From Corella eumyota (Eukaryota > Chordata > Ascidiacea > Phlebobranchia > Corellidae), in contig OY720097.1 of assembly GCA_963082875.1 (NCBI GenBank), positions 10,672,501 through 10,736,500 on the forward strand: a stretch of DNA of 64,000 bases, read 5' to 3'. Positions 24,001 through 35,000 of this stretch are shown here, piece by piece. Numbering within the stretch: position 1 is the stretch's first letter; each line of letters opens with the position of its first letter. The notes under the pieces were generated by a model, which was not told the origin of the DNA, searched no databases, and was given only the letters and a program-made list of their open reading frames with translations. Made by a program: the position numbers and the translations under genes.

Positions 24001-26331
24001 TTGTTAAAAATGGTTGTGGACCAATTTTTTTTAAACTCTGTATCTTTAAGTTAATTTAGTTTTAGGTATTTTATACCCATTTAAAGCAATATTTTGAAAG
24101 CATACATTTTGGTATTACAAAAGTTTAAAATTAGTTTTGACACAAACATTAACATTTACATTGATCCAATGTTAAAATGTTTTTGCGAGTTTGCTTATTT
24201 TTATCGAATTTCACAGTTGTTTATAGAGTTTTCTCGTTAAAGGCTACAACATGAATATCAAACCTTTTTTTTGTATATATCTTTATTCTCGATGTGGAAA
24301 AGTCGAATGCGCAACTTAAACATGAGTAACATCAGTTACTCCGACCCAGTCTCGAGTTACCTGTGGCAATTTGGATGTTATAGACTATAATTGCCTGATA
24401 ATTATACTGCTGATTAAGTGCTGGCTCAGCAGGAGTTCATACCATTTATAGCGCCTTACTCAAGGGCGCTACAGCATGAGATTAGTGGGGATTGAACCCA
24501 CGACCTCATGTGTGGTGTAGCAAGTACTCTTACCACCACACCATGATGCCGAACCTTATAAAATATCCAGTGAATTTCCCTACTTTGCTTTGTTTTCAAA
24601 TTTTATATTCTAATTGTACAAATTTCGAGTTCACTATTAAAGAAATATATTAAATATTTTTTTTAGATTCTAAAAAATACGACTGAATCTCACCCTGACC
24701 ATCAGAACTTAAGTTCAGCACTGGAGAAAGCAGAGGAGTTGTGTCAACAAGTGAACGAGGGTGTCCGCCAGAAGGAAAACTCAGACAGACTTGAGTGGCT
24801 TCAGTCACATGTGATATTGGAAGGATTAAATGATGTACTTTATCTTTTTATTTTCTTAACCTTTCTATTCATTTTTATTGCCAAAAACCTAGCTACTTCC
24901 TAAGTTGTTTCAGAAGCATAACAACTACTAAAAAGGTTAACATTTAATTTAATTTTGGTATTTTTTAGAAACTTGTGTTCAATTCCAACACAAACTGTTT
25001 AGCCCAACGAAAATTTATTTACTGTGGAATGTTATATAAACAAAAATCTAATAAGGAACTAGTTGGATTTTTGTTTAATGACTTTTTACTTCTTACTACA
25101 CCGACAAAACCTCTTACAATACCAGCAAATGACAAAATGTTTAGCTCAAAAAATTGCCCCCAATTTAAAATGTATAAAACAGTAAGTAATACAAAATAAT
25201 TTTATATTGCAAAAAAAAATTTTATTTTAAATTTTGCAATCTTTTTTTAGAAGCCTTATAACATTTTAAACAATTTTTCGGAAATCATTTTTAGCCAATA
25301 TTTCTAAATGAATTGCTTACTCGTCTACCAAATGCTGATTCATCAAATGTGGATGAACCAATCTTTCATTTATCCCACATCGAGCATGTTTACACCTTGA
25401 AGGCAGAATCCATGAAAGAGCGAACAACTTGGATGAATAAAATTAAGGAGTCAGCTGAATTGTATGTTGATACTGAGAAAAAGAAAAGGGATAAGGCATA
25501 TCAAGGTAAAAATCTTAATTTTTATCTTACTTTTTAACGTTAACCTTGTTGTTTAAATTTTTTATTCACGATTTTATTTAATAATTAATTTGTCATTATT
25601 TTGTGTTAATGATTGCTGGTAGATAACAGGCCTAGTTTAAATTTTAGTGAATTTAATATCCTAAAAATGTATTCAATGGTTTAGTCAGTTTCATAATACC
25701 ACTGATCAATTTCAAGTTGTTGTAGCATAATATGTTTTAATTTGTTATTGTAGCTCGCACACAACGAGGTGCTGGTATAGGAAGGTTAATGGTGACCATA
25801 GTGGAAGGTTGTAACTTGGTTAAAACAAGTAATGGAAGACATGATCCTTACTGTGAGGTCACAATGGGTGAACAAAGCCACACCACTAAGACCATTCAGG
25901 TAAAATTTGGTTGTTTCAATAAAAAAATAAAATTTTTTATGAAAAATGTAGGTAAACCTTTTGTGTTGTATTTAGGACACTCTGAATCCACGTTGGGGTA
26001 GCACTATGCAGTTTTTTGTGAAGGATATCAACTTAGATGTGTTGTGTATATCAGTCTTTCAACGCTACATGTTCTCACCTGATGGTAATTTGTATTTTGT
26101 TGTATTTATTTTTAAATTTATTTTTTTGTCACTTTTGTTAAACAAATATAAATTTTAAAAAATATAATTTTAGATTTTCTCGGCCGAACAGAAGTTAAAT
26201 TATCCAATATTCAGATGGAGACCTCCGCCTCCAAGGATCCCATCACGAAACGACTTCTCCTGCATGAAGTGGATGCAGGAGAGGTTGTAGTTAAACTTGA
26301 CCTTTTATTGTTTGAGGTGGAAGCACCCTAA
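6033..26331 (+). CDS. ITSN1: intersectin, long form (EH-EH-CC-5xSH3-DH-PH-C2)
   Basis: A complete endocytic scaffold and Cdc42 GEF. Exons: 6033-6099, 6407-6569, 6866-7026, 7421-7537, 7788-7869, 8171-8262, 8413-8562, 8716-8858, 9019-9128, 9200-9274, 9977-10135, 10445-10547, 10720-10860, 11035-11119, 11645-11787, 12170-12315, 12499-12601, 12790-12877, 13025-13213, 13404-13495, 13663-13765, 13975-14023, 17769-17874, 18014-18154, 18410-18566, 18670-18839, 19367-19549, 19700-19801, 20176-20386, 23050-23141, 23280-23407, 23553-23736, 23892-23990, 24667-24834, 24969-25181, 25295-25505, 25754-25899, 25976-26084, 26174-26331. Phases close to 1712 codons (human ITSN1-L is 1721). EH1 ~25-115 (EF loop [13 protein letters not shown]), EH2 ~198-290 ([13 protein letters not shown]), Glu/Arg/Lys coiled coil ~330-770, SH3 A-E at ~775, 890, 990, 1060 and 1150 (WWEGELQ, WFPANYV), DH ~1225-1434 ([12 protein letters not shown]), PH ~1440-1575, C2 ~1590-1712. 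Intron 3 uses a GC donor. The symbol stands for the single pre-duplication ITSN1/2 orthologue. Confidence 0.95.
7109..7323. mobile_element. short foldback (MITE-like) element, copy 1, intersectin intron 3
   Basis: Its ends are inverted copies: ACCAAAAACTATTTTACACA at the left and, at the right, the reverse complement of a close variant (ATCAAAAACCATTTTACC), both followed by AATGGACATTT or AATGACATTT. The left half also matches the element at 46781. Non-coding. Confidence 0.6.
15071..16953 (-). CDS. nested multi-pass membrane protein of unknown family, inside intersectin intron 22
   Basis: Six exons on the strand opposite to the host gene: 16953-16796, 16565-16460, 16305-16216, 15918-15796, 15560-15452, 15270-15071. 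All junctions are GT-AG and in phase, giving 261 codons from [15 protein letters not shown] to VLVPTSEV. Hydrophobic segments suggest about eight membrane helices: [121 protein letters not shown] and [17 protein letters not shown]. No signal peptide precedes the first helix; the C-terminal tail is short and charged. I do not recognise the family, and no conserved catalytic or pore motif stands out. Host transcription must cross the gene, so expression could be mutually affected. Confidence 0.7.
16954..17768. other. intron 22 remainder, 5' flank of the nested gene
   Basis: Non-coding in both strands as far as I can see. It must contain the minus-strand promoter of the nested gene and the acceptor region of intersectin exon 23. 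The other side of the intron, 14024-15070, likewise shows no coding pattern. Confidence 0.4.
18304..18355. repeat. two-copy tandem repeat, about 29-bp unit
   Basis: AAGCACTAATAAATACTT-ATAAG occurs twice, separated by a few bases, in intersectin intron 24. Confidence 0.8.
20740..21183. mobile_element. MITE with TA target duplication, intersectin intron 29
   Basis: Perfect terminal inverted repeat CCCTGTTTACATGGACA at 20740-20756 and its complement at 21167-21183. Similarity continues inward imperfectly (GCTACTAATACC at the left, GACTAATACC in the complement of the right, both followed by a TGACGT motif). TA flanks both ends, giving a TA target duplication. Total 444 bp, with no coding capacity. 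It looks like a non-autonomous DNA transposon moved by a Tc1/mariner-like or other TA-targeting transposase; a TWA-targeting PIF/Harbinger origin is the alternative. Confidence 0.8.
21184..23049. other. rest of intersectin intron 29
   Basis: 1.9 kb of AT-rich sequence between the MITE and the DH-domain exons. I see no gene, RNA or repeat that I can support. In vertebrates this boundary is where short and long intersectin forms diverge, so a short-form 3' end could lie here; frame runs past the exon 29 donor only briefly, which makes this possible but unproven. Confidence 0.35.
24264..24552 (-). mobile_element. tRNA-derived SINE, full copy, intersectin intron 33
   Basis: Read on the minus strand it starts with a tRNA-like head: A-box-like TGGTGTGGTGGTAAGAGTAC and B-box GGGTTCAATCC. 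The body contains the words AGCGCC, GAACTCCTGCTGAGCCAGCA and TTGCC, and it ends with GTCGACTTTTCC-like text, CGAGAATAAAGATATATAC and an A-run. The same order of blocks occurs in the other copies of this family in the window. Confidence 0.8.
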
Positions 26332-28939
26332 AAAGTTACTAAGGGTCAATTTTTTTCCAGTTTTATTTTTGCCTTTGGGATTTAATTATAAAAATAAATA
26401 ATTAATATATATTTAAAATTAATTAATGTTACAAAAAAGATTGTTGTGATTGCCATATTATATTACAAGATTATACCTTTAAAATAAGTTTATAATATAT
26501 TGTATATTTTTAAATTAAATGTTTTTTTAATTTTTAATAATTGTAAGAATATAGATATATCATCGATTTCTATTATTAAATAAGCAGTTTGGTTTATTTA
26601 GTACCATTTTTATTTTGCAATTTTATATCAATCATACGAGATTTTGACCTTTTCTACATTGAGATTTTCTTAAATGGTTTAGTACATTACCAGGTTGTAA
26701 TAAATAACAAACTCAGTTAATCATACTTCTAAAAAGTCGACTTTTTAAATGTTTTTTTATATTATTACTCTAGGTTATTATTTAGTCGATAAGTAGTAAT
26801 ACTTTATTGTTTTATGCCATTACTCTTTGTGCTACATATAATACTGTGTTTAAATTAGCTTCTTTTTTAGTGTTTTATTTGATTTAAAAAAATTACAGCT
26901 AAATTTTGATTGGACAATACGTAGAATGCCGGTGATCGAATTTAAATAAATAAATGTTAACATAAACTATAACCAATATTATTTGAAGAATATTAAAAAG
27001 GTTATTATCACTAAGTAATATTTACCCTTTTTTTGTTTTTGGGGTTTGAATAGGATAAATTTTTGGGTAATACATGTTTTTTCACACCCGACTTTATTAT
27101 TTTAGCACAACAATTAGTTTTGTTTAAAAATACAGGTTTGTAAGTAAATTCTATAGTTATTCTTCGCTATTTCCTGGTATGGTATTAGGGTTTAACAAGA
27201 AAATTATATTAATATTTGATTTACCCTCACCTTAACAAAGGGCAGGGTATTAAATATTTTTGCGTAAAAAAGGACAATGGTGTAAAGAAATAGCCTGCGC
27301 CTCTGTCACAGCATGTCTACCTTAACTTGGACTGTTGATGGATGGTTGATACCTAATACTTCTACAACTTGTAAAATTAATTGATAAAAACTATTATTTT
27401 ACTCTTTATACTGTCTTTCTTGCATTTGATTAAATACTCTTAAGACTGACTAATTTGTGTTTCGAAAAGCTAAAAAAATTTTTTCGCAGTTAGACTAACT
27501 TTAAAACCTTTCGTTACTCTTTTGTTTGTACAAATCTGTTTTAAATAAAACCTAGCACAAACTCGGCTTATGTATTATCTGATCTGACAAATTAGTTAGC
27601 CTAAAACTAAAAAAGCAATTTGAAAAATTAAAAATAATTTGAAGTTTAAAGGAATCGTATTAGCACCTCTTTTGTTATTTATTCCATTGATACATTATAA
27701 TCTTCAGCAGGAGTGACACATTTTCGGGTATTTGATCGCATTTTTTTCGGTTTTCAATAAACAAGTTAGACTACTAAAGGTTTAGGTAGACTTCTTTAGT
27801 AACATATTCCAGATAATATATATGCATTTTGTTTGTGTTGACGTTAAAAGTAAAAACTTGACCATATTTACAAAATTAGCTGGGCTACAAAAGTTATTTA
27901 AAAGGGCTTTAGAAAAAAATCGCAACTCTGTGTGTTAGTACTAATTTTTTTCAAAATTTTTATCTCGTAAGGTGGGTTGGCTGCCCTCTTATCCCTGTTT
28001 ATTAAACTATTAAAGACAAAAACTAGGATTTAAAAAGATTTAAATTTTATTGTTTAAAACAAATAAAACGGTTCTACAGTTTCTACGATTTGCACCAATG
28101 CATTTCCAGATAGCTACTACAAACACGTCACATTGTTAAATATAGCTTATTGGTTAAAAGACTAAGAATGATGTTACAAAACAAAGTTTAAAGGAAACAT
28201 TGGTGACGTCATCTACCACGTAGCACTACTGATAAAAAGTGACTAGATTTTTGCATTGTGATCAAAATACTATGATAGTTGTACATGTAGAATTTATGCC
28301 AAAATACAGTTAATTAGGTCTTGATCATAACAAAAAAAAATAGCTGGTTATAGTTTTTAAGTTGATACCGTTTAAAAAAAGAAAGCAATCATTTGCATAA
28401 CGATTGAGGCAAAAAGGTTCCTGGACATACATTTCAAAGTTGAGACGAAACATTGCATAACACGTAACGCAATCAAATCATGAAATATATAACTTAGGAC
28501 GGCAAAGTGATACAAATAAGTATTGGAAAAGTCCTAAAAGGGAAAAGAACAAACAAAAATAGGAGAAAATGGGAAGTATTTCAAATTTGACGCATAAAGG
28601 AAAAAGAAAAAATATTTCCCAAAAAAAGAGAAAGTAATTTAATTTATCGAAAAAGAAAAGAGAATATCTGAAAAAACTTCAAAAATGTTACTTATTTAGT
28701 CTATAGGGCAGTGGCAACGTGGTTTTTAAATTTACGACTTCGAAACACCATTAATTAACCATCATCGCACTAGTTCTTCCCACACCACTCTATAACTGGA
28801 ACCACCCTTAAACAACCACGCACGCTGCTCTCTTTTAATTGATCTTATTTTATGCGCAAAAATAATATTGTAAGTTCATCCAAAATAAATCAGATTGCAT
28901 TTTTTTAACATTATAAAAACTTATTTGTTATAGTTGACA
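26332..28939. other. intergenic region between convergent genes
   Basis: 2.6 kb between the intersectin stop codon and the likely 3' end of the minus-strand PNT gene. It holds the intersectin 3' UTR (poly(A) signal AATAAA at 26393-26398). No coding exon, and in particular no ETS-type coding segment, could be found on either strand. Confidence 0.5.
26393..26398 (+). promoter_or_regulatory. poly(A) signal, intersectin
   Basis: AATAAA, 62 nt after the stop codon. Confidence 0.55.
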
Positions 28940-28945
28940 TTTATT
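28940..28945 (-). promoter_or_regulatory. candidate poly(A) signal, PNT gene
   Basis: AATAAA on the minus strand, about 430 nt after the stop codon at 29374-29376. A second AATAAA lies further away at 28046-28051. Confidence 0.4.
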
Positions 28946-29373
28946 TTAAAAAGTGCCATTTTAATTTGTTTTTTTTTCGTATCCGTTGTTTACGTAACCC
29001 GGTCTTCTATATTTGCTTATGCTCAAGTGCACATGTTAACACACTTAAGGGTGATGAATCATCTGACCCGGATGTACTAGCACATAGTCGCTGTAGCGAA
29101 CTACGTACGAAAACAAATTTGACACACACGTTGCGCGAACAATAACATTAAGACTAAATAGATTAAAATTTGTAAATATTGTGATTTAAAACTTTTTTTT
29201 TTAATTTAATTTCCGTTTTGTGCTTTAGACAAATTATTTTTTTTGTAATCTAAAATGCTTTTTTCGTGACAAAACATTGCACATTGATGATTTAAAAACA
29301 GCAAGAAAAAAAATGGATAGCAAAACCTTAAATCTGATAACCGAAGCAAAAAAATCTTTAACTTTTTCAAACT

Positions 29374-31522
29374 TTAATAAATACTTGAAGCTAGATGTAA
29401 GGCAAGAATTTTCTTTCTTAGATCTGCATGTAAAACAGCGCCACCTTCCGGGGACCTATACCTAGAAAATTTAAAATAGGTTTTTGAAGAACTGTAACCT
29501 AACTTATCTATTTGTATGTATATATAAAAAAATTAAGTTACGCGTACCGAAAGCCATCCAACGACATGAAACAAAGACCTTTGCCGTTCATTACAAATAA
29601 ACTAAAGTCCACGTCAAAACTATGTTGTCTGGCAATTTCTTCCACCCATGACGTCACATCTTCCGTGCCCCAATCCATTGGGTCTAAATTTAATTAAATT
29701 AATTTCTAAAAAAAAGCTTGTGCAAATGTTATGAAAATTCTATAGGTATTATTGTATTGTTTCGTTAGGATATGGGATGTCTGGTTTCAGTACACCCTTA
29801 TTGTAAAATATTGCGCAAATATTAGTATAAGTCATTATTAGGACGTCAAACAGTAAAAGTATATATTTAGCAGGAAGTTTCCTTTTTGCTTATTTAAATA
29901 TTGACGATAGTGGTGTCGTTATAGGCTTAGGTTTCGTTCAAAACTAATTTCGATTTTCTACGAAACAACTCGTTTATATCCTGTTTAATGACCGCTGATA
30001 AACCCTTGTCATATATGACGTTATTGTTGCGTCATAAACGGATACGAAGCACTCCCGGATACACGTTAATCCTTGTCGAAACATAAACGCATTTACGATA
30101 AAATGAGTAGGCTGTGCCCGAAATTCGGGCGCTTATTTGCTCGCAAAATTATTAGATAATCACTTCTTGAGAATGTGTGAAAATCAAAATAAGCTTTCCG
30201 CAAACAAAACGGGGAATAAATAGAGTTAGTTTAGCTTAAAATCACTTCGGACTATTTGTAAAGCGTGATCATTTCTAAACAATGTCGTTTTATGAATACT
30301 TTTTACCGCAAACTCTAAAAACCGACTTCATAACGTAGCATAATTATATGTCAAATAACTTGATTTATTTTTCTTAGTTGCGATAAGGTCTTTAAATGGA
30401 GTGCCTTTTGGTGTCACAACCACTCCTATATGTTGAATGATTTCTAATAGAATAATACTTACATTGGATTAGCGATTTGACACGATAATCCCTTTTTAAC
30501 TATTTAACTGTATTGTTAATTTTATGATAATTTAGGCCTCCGATTGCGAGATTTCGGGATTTTCGAAAAACCTTAAAACAGTAAATTTAAAAAATAGACC
30601 AATCGAAAATTTCTCTTACTGTAAATGCATTTTGCAAAATTTTAATTAAAAAAATTAAAGGTTATTAAATTCACATAACGTTAATGTTAAAGGGATCACA
30701 ATCCTGATACAGGCCCTTAACAAGTCGATTTTCATTTAATAACATTTATAAGTGGTCATTGGAGCGACATCAATACTGCCTGATTATTTGCTCTAAGTGG
30801 TGTGTTTTATCGTCTCCTTAAACGCTGAGCCGGATCCATTACACCTGTTGTAATAAATTCGTACGTTCCAAAACGTTTCAAGTGTCATTTTAGAAAATCA
30901 CACAAACAAACATTGCGGAAACCACATTATATCGTTCCCGTACATTAGCTTAGATGATTGTATTACGCGGTTACGTCGTGAAAAACTCTGATGACGTGTA
31001 CGGAATAGGGGCGTGTCAGTCATTATTGTTTCTTTTATTCAAATGCATAGGGTATTAAGATTTAATTTTGTTTTGGTTATTGTGATAGTATTTTTTTTAT
31101 TTATTAATAAACTTGTTAACAAGCTTAAACTTTTTTTATTCGTATTATTTTTGGAATCATTATTTGACAAAAATATTGTACTCATTACCTTCTGGTTGAA
31201 AGTTCTGTTGATTTTTAGATTTGTGAATTTGAAAGTCGTACAAATCTGATTCCAAAAGTCTCCGAAATTCGCCAAAAATTTCTGATGTTTTAACATCTCT
31301 TTTCTGTTGCTTCGTGCCCACTTTCTTGATCTCGCAAGCACGCTTCGTTGGCTTGCTTTTTAAAGTTGAGTCACTTAAAGGCTTTTTTTTATTGGTGAGA
31401 GGGTGTCCGTGTCTGGCCTGAAAAAAGAATTAATGATTTTACCTTAACTATAGTCACTTACTTAACAGATATTTAACAAAAATTATGTTTTTACAAATTT
31501 GAAATGTTTTACTGACCGTCAT
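29374..31522 (-). CDS. PNT/SAM-domain-only protein, TEL/Yan type (Mae/EDL-like)
   Basis: Exons 31417-31189, 29683-29548 and 29461-29374 join in perfect phase. The proposed start is ATG 31522 with a tiny first coding exon (31522-31517, donor GTCAGT), giving 152 codons; this start is tentative. The N-terminal half is basic and Lys-rich and is not recognised. The C-terminal half is a PNT domain: PMDWGTEDVTSWVEEI, then FVMNGKGLCFM, then GFRYRSPEGGAVLHADLRKKIL. TEL (ETV6) has W..DDVAQWL, MNGKALLLL and DFRYRSPHSGDVLYELL; fly Yan has FQMNGKALCLL. The splice at CG|GTACGC to CTAG|G restores exactly the FRYRSP motif. The frame stops soon after the domain and no ETS domain was found before the next gene. 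Flies have a PNT-only modulator, Mae/EDL, that binds Yan and Pointed; a similar role is an inference. Confidence 0.72.
29684..31188. other. intron of the PNT gene
   Basis: 1.5 kb with no further exon or repeat that I can support. Confidence 0.4.
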
Positions 31523-31740
31523 CCGTCTTCTAAAGTCTGTCCGTTTTAATAAAAAGCAACCCCGCTTTCATATTAATATAATTTGCTCGCCAGCAGTGAA
31601 AGTTTTTGATCTTTCACCTTGTTACTTTGCCGAGAGGCCTGCCTGCTTACCGATCTTTGTAAACGCAATGCTAGATTGAAACCTTCTTATAAGCGTGTAC
31701 GTTCGATTTATAGTGTGACCTATTTTCTCCATCCAGCTTT

Positions 31741-31747
31741 ATTTATA
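31741..31747 (-). promoter_or_regulatory. TATA box of the PNT gene
   Basis: TATAAAT on the minus strand. A likely transcript start is about 30 nt further along (near 31715), followed by a good donor, ATCG|GTAAGC, with exon end at 31651. A second TATAAAT lies at about 31706-31712. Confidence 0.55.
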
Positions 31748-31765
31748 GCACTTCAACTCTGGCGA

Positions 31766-31773
31766 TGACGTCA
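31766..31773 (-). promoter_or_regulatory. CRE palindrome next to the TATA box
   Basis: TGACGTCA, about 20 bp upstream of the TATA box; it is the CREB/ATF consensus. Confidence 0.5.
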
Positions 31774-31826
31774 TAGTTTTGAGGTGATTTTAAAGATTCG
31801 AATATTAAAGTTTTTTTGGTGCTCTC

Positions 31827-31853
31827 ATGCAAATTTGGTGCTCTCATGCAAAT
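31827..31853. promoter_or_regulatory. two tandem POU octamers
   Basis: ATGCAAAT at 31827-31834 and again at 31846-31853, within a direct repeat of TTGGTGCTCTCATGCAAAT (19-bp period). They lie 55-80 bp upstream of the CRE/TATA pair of the PNT gene. Confidence 0.5.
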
Positions 31854-31913
31854 ACACAGGTTATCTTAAACATTAATTAATTGATATTTAAACACAATCA
31901 TCTTTGTAGCTGT

Positions 31914-31919
31914 TTTATT
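31914..31919 (-). promoter_or_regulatory. candidate poly(A) signal, LDLa GPCR gene
   Basis: AATAAA on the minus strand, 130 nt after the stop codon at 32049-32051. Confidence 0.45.
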
Positions 31920-32048
31920 AATATTAACAAGAAGTCGTTTTTGGTATAGGTTACATTGGTAAAAATATTATTTTTTGTATCAATAAAATAACGATTTAAC
32001 ATAATAAGGGTTATATGTTAGAATACGGTTAGTAACGTAAAAAAACAT

Positions 32049-35000
32049 TTAGTTGTTGGTGTTAAAGATGGCAGATATTTTATGCCACGCTTTAGACAAG
32101 AGATTGCTATAAATGATTGGATTTAGTGAACTATTAATTGGCAACAGAACGATAGCTGATAACGCATAGGCAATTGGTGGCATAATAAGCCCACCCTTTG
32201 ACAAAAACGTCATGATGCAAATAGGAAGCCAGCAGCATAAATCTGTTGCTATTAAAAGACCGATTCTTCGTTGCATTCGTCTTTGTTTTTTAAGACGTTG
32301 TTCTTGATTTGATATTTGCTTTGAGGATAAAGTGTATGTGTAAATAACTGCATATGCTATAATAATGTACACCAATGCAAAAAAATTAAATGTAATAACT
32401 AGGAATGAATACAAATTGATAGGAGGATCGTTTGTGCTTAGTCTATACAATCTTGGAACGCATACCCCATTGGAACTATAATAACCAAAGTAACCAAGTA
32501 TCCTTGGAGATGAGTCGGGAAAATACGTTTTAAGGTAATGATCCAAATCGTTCCAGTTATTTGGAACAAAGTCAGATGATTTATTTAGTCGTGTAAGTTG
32601 GGTTGCAAATCTGCTTAGGTCATTAAATTTAACTGTATCAGTAAAAAAGTATTTATTTCCCTCTATCAGGGCACCAGTTATCATATATGAAGATAAAAAC
32701 CCAGGTAATGGAAGAAGTGCTATCACAAATGATGTACACCATATTGCTATTAAGCAAGTAATGAACCCTCTCCTTTTTAAGTGTCGTGAATCCATTGGAT
32801 TGCAAACCGAATATAACCGATAGGAAGTCAAGCAAACAAGAGTTAATACTGACGCCTCACTAGATATTAATGCAAGTACTCCTATTCCATTACATGTTTG
32901 ACTTACTCTCCATAGTTTATCCTTTAAACAATAGACTCCAGAAAACTGTGCAGATTTTGAACCAATAATGACCAAAACTAATCCCATAAGAAAATCAGCA
33001 AAACCAAGATTGATTATGAGAATTTGGTTAACCATAGCTACGTTGGATTTAGTTTGGTTGTTATTTGTAGCTAAACTTTGTTTTAAAGATTTAAGCGTGT
33101 TTATTGCAACGGTTAAGTTTCCAAATAGGGAAAACATCGCCATTATCCATACTAATGCACGAAGAAATGGTTCTTTTATAAGTTCTTCAAGCGATGAAAC
33201 TGACCTGTCATAAAATGATCCTGGCGGACATTCATCCGAGGAATCACTACAATCCTTCTGTCCGTTTAATACCTTTCGTCTGGGAATAAATAACGGATTG
33301 CCACTTTCACAATAAAAGTGTGTGTCTGCTGAACAGTTCATTTCGTCCGTTCCTCCAATGCAGTCAAACGGATATTTTGCATCGCAAACTTTTTGTCTTG
33401 GTATGCTTGTAACATTTTTTTTCCCTAAAATTTGTTGTTATAAGATTAAGATTTTTTTCATTTAAATTACAAAATCGTAAAACTAGTTAAAATCAGGTTA
33501 CCTGTTAGCCAAACAATGTCTCCAGCGTCACAAATGTGTTGATTGGGGCAATTTCTTTCGTCTATGCCATCATCACATTCCACTATTCCATTGCAAACCG
33601 ACCGACCAAATGCGAGATTAAAAGGTCCAGCACATTCACGTATTCGCAAATGAAAAGAACTGTTTTGCCCGCTAATGGATTTCGGAACGGGAATCTATTG
33701 AAAAACCATTTTTAGTTGAAAAAGTGATTTTTTATTTAAAACATCTTATTTTAAGCTTTATCAGCAACATGCAAAAAAAATTGTTGTAAAACTTTTTAAC
33801 AAAATTTTCCTAGCACAAAACACCAACATGTTTAATTGGTATTTGGTCACATAGAGGATGTCTGTTAGAGCAGTTTGCACGTGGACTGCACTCATCTTCA
33901 TATAAACTACATTCAAGCACACCGTCACAACTAAACAATGTACATATGAAAAGTTTTCACAAAAGAAATATTTGCAAAAAAATTAATTTCTAAGAATGCT
34001 TTACCTGGTTGCCATTTTTGGATATAAGAAGTTAACTTGTGTCCATAGGTTTAAAAAATTAATCACATTTATTTCAATTTCGGTAAGTTCGTCGCATTGA
34101 AATTGTTTTGTATTTGTATCATTATTATATTCATTGTTTTCTAGCTTAATTCCACAAAACTGTTCATCTAATCTTGTTATTTGGCAATCGTTATAACCAT
34201 CGCAAATATTTTCAAAATCCACGCTTTTATTTTCACCAGGGCAAATAATTTGGCCTAATTTACATTCTGCAGAATAGTTTAATCCTTCCTTGCAAACATT
34301 TGAACAAAGTGTGTTAGTAATTTCCTCTGAATTGCCCGAGCATAAACACTCGTCCGAAAGATCTGGACAGTCGACTATTCCGTCGCAAAGTTGTCTTTTT
34401 GCAATAATTGTGGTTCCATCAAAACAGGTCGAGCACTGAAATGTCCTATTGACGTAACATCGATCCGACTCATCGTCACAAGCCGAATATGAATCATTTA
34501 AAGTCCACTGTGGGATAACACAGTATTGTTCCTCGGCTCCAAACACTCGTTTATTCCTTGTGCATTTAAATCCTGGCGTTGAGGTTATGTCGTCGGCATT
34601 GTTTGGACAGTCGCCATAAACATCGCAAGAATACTCATACAGAATACAAGTATCTGAAAAATTACCAGGACAACGAAACATACGTGGTATCTTACAACTT
34701 TCAATTTCGTCGCTGCAATCCCCGCAGTGATCCATGCCGTCACAGAGCAAATATAAAGGAATGCATCTTTTCCCGTTTTTACATCGAAATTCGCTATCAG
34801 TACATGATTCATTAATTAATAATGGCACTTCGTCGCTTTTATCAGGACATTCTGCCAAATGATTATTTTTCCAAGATCTCGGTATACAACGTCCACTTGT
34901 CAAACATTGAAATTCTGTGGTGATGTTACAGATCAGCCCGACATGTTCGTCTTCGGAATTTTCACAATCGCTAAATCCATCTAAAACACGATATCTTGGT

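Noticed and set aside
24480-24552. A stand-alone tRNA gene
   Set aside because: The tRNA-like part is the head of a SINE whose body and tail follow directly and recur elsewhere; cloverleaf pairing is poor.
26332-29373. ETS DNA-binding domain exons for the PNT gene
   Set aside because: Both strands were read for the conserved RWG, KN and R.YYY motifs and none was seen.
29277-29465. Plus-strand open frame of 62 codons
   Set aside because: It lies antisense to the second PNT exon, which has a known domain and correct splice sites.
29512-29697. Plus-strand open frame of 61 codons
   Set aside because: Antisense shadow of the first PNT exon.
31039-31188. Continuation of the Lys-rich PNT-gene exon to its in-frame stop
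   Set aside because: A strong donor (GAAG|GTAATG) at 31189/31188 joins in phase with the PNT exon; the text beyond is AT-rich intron.
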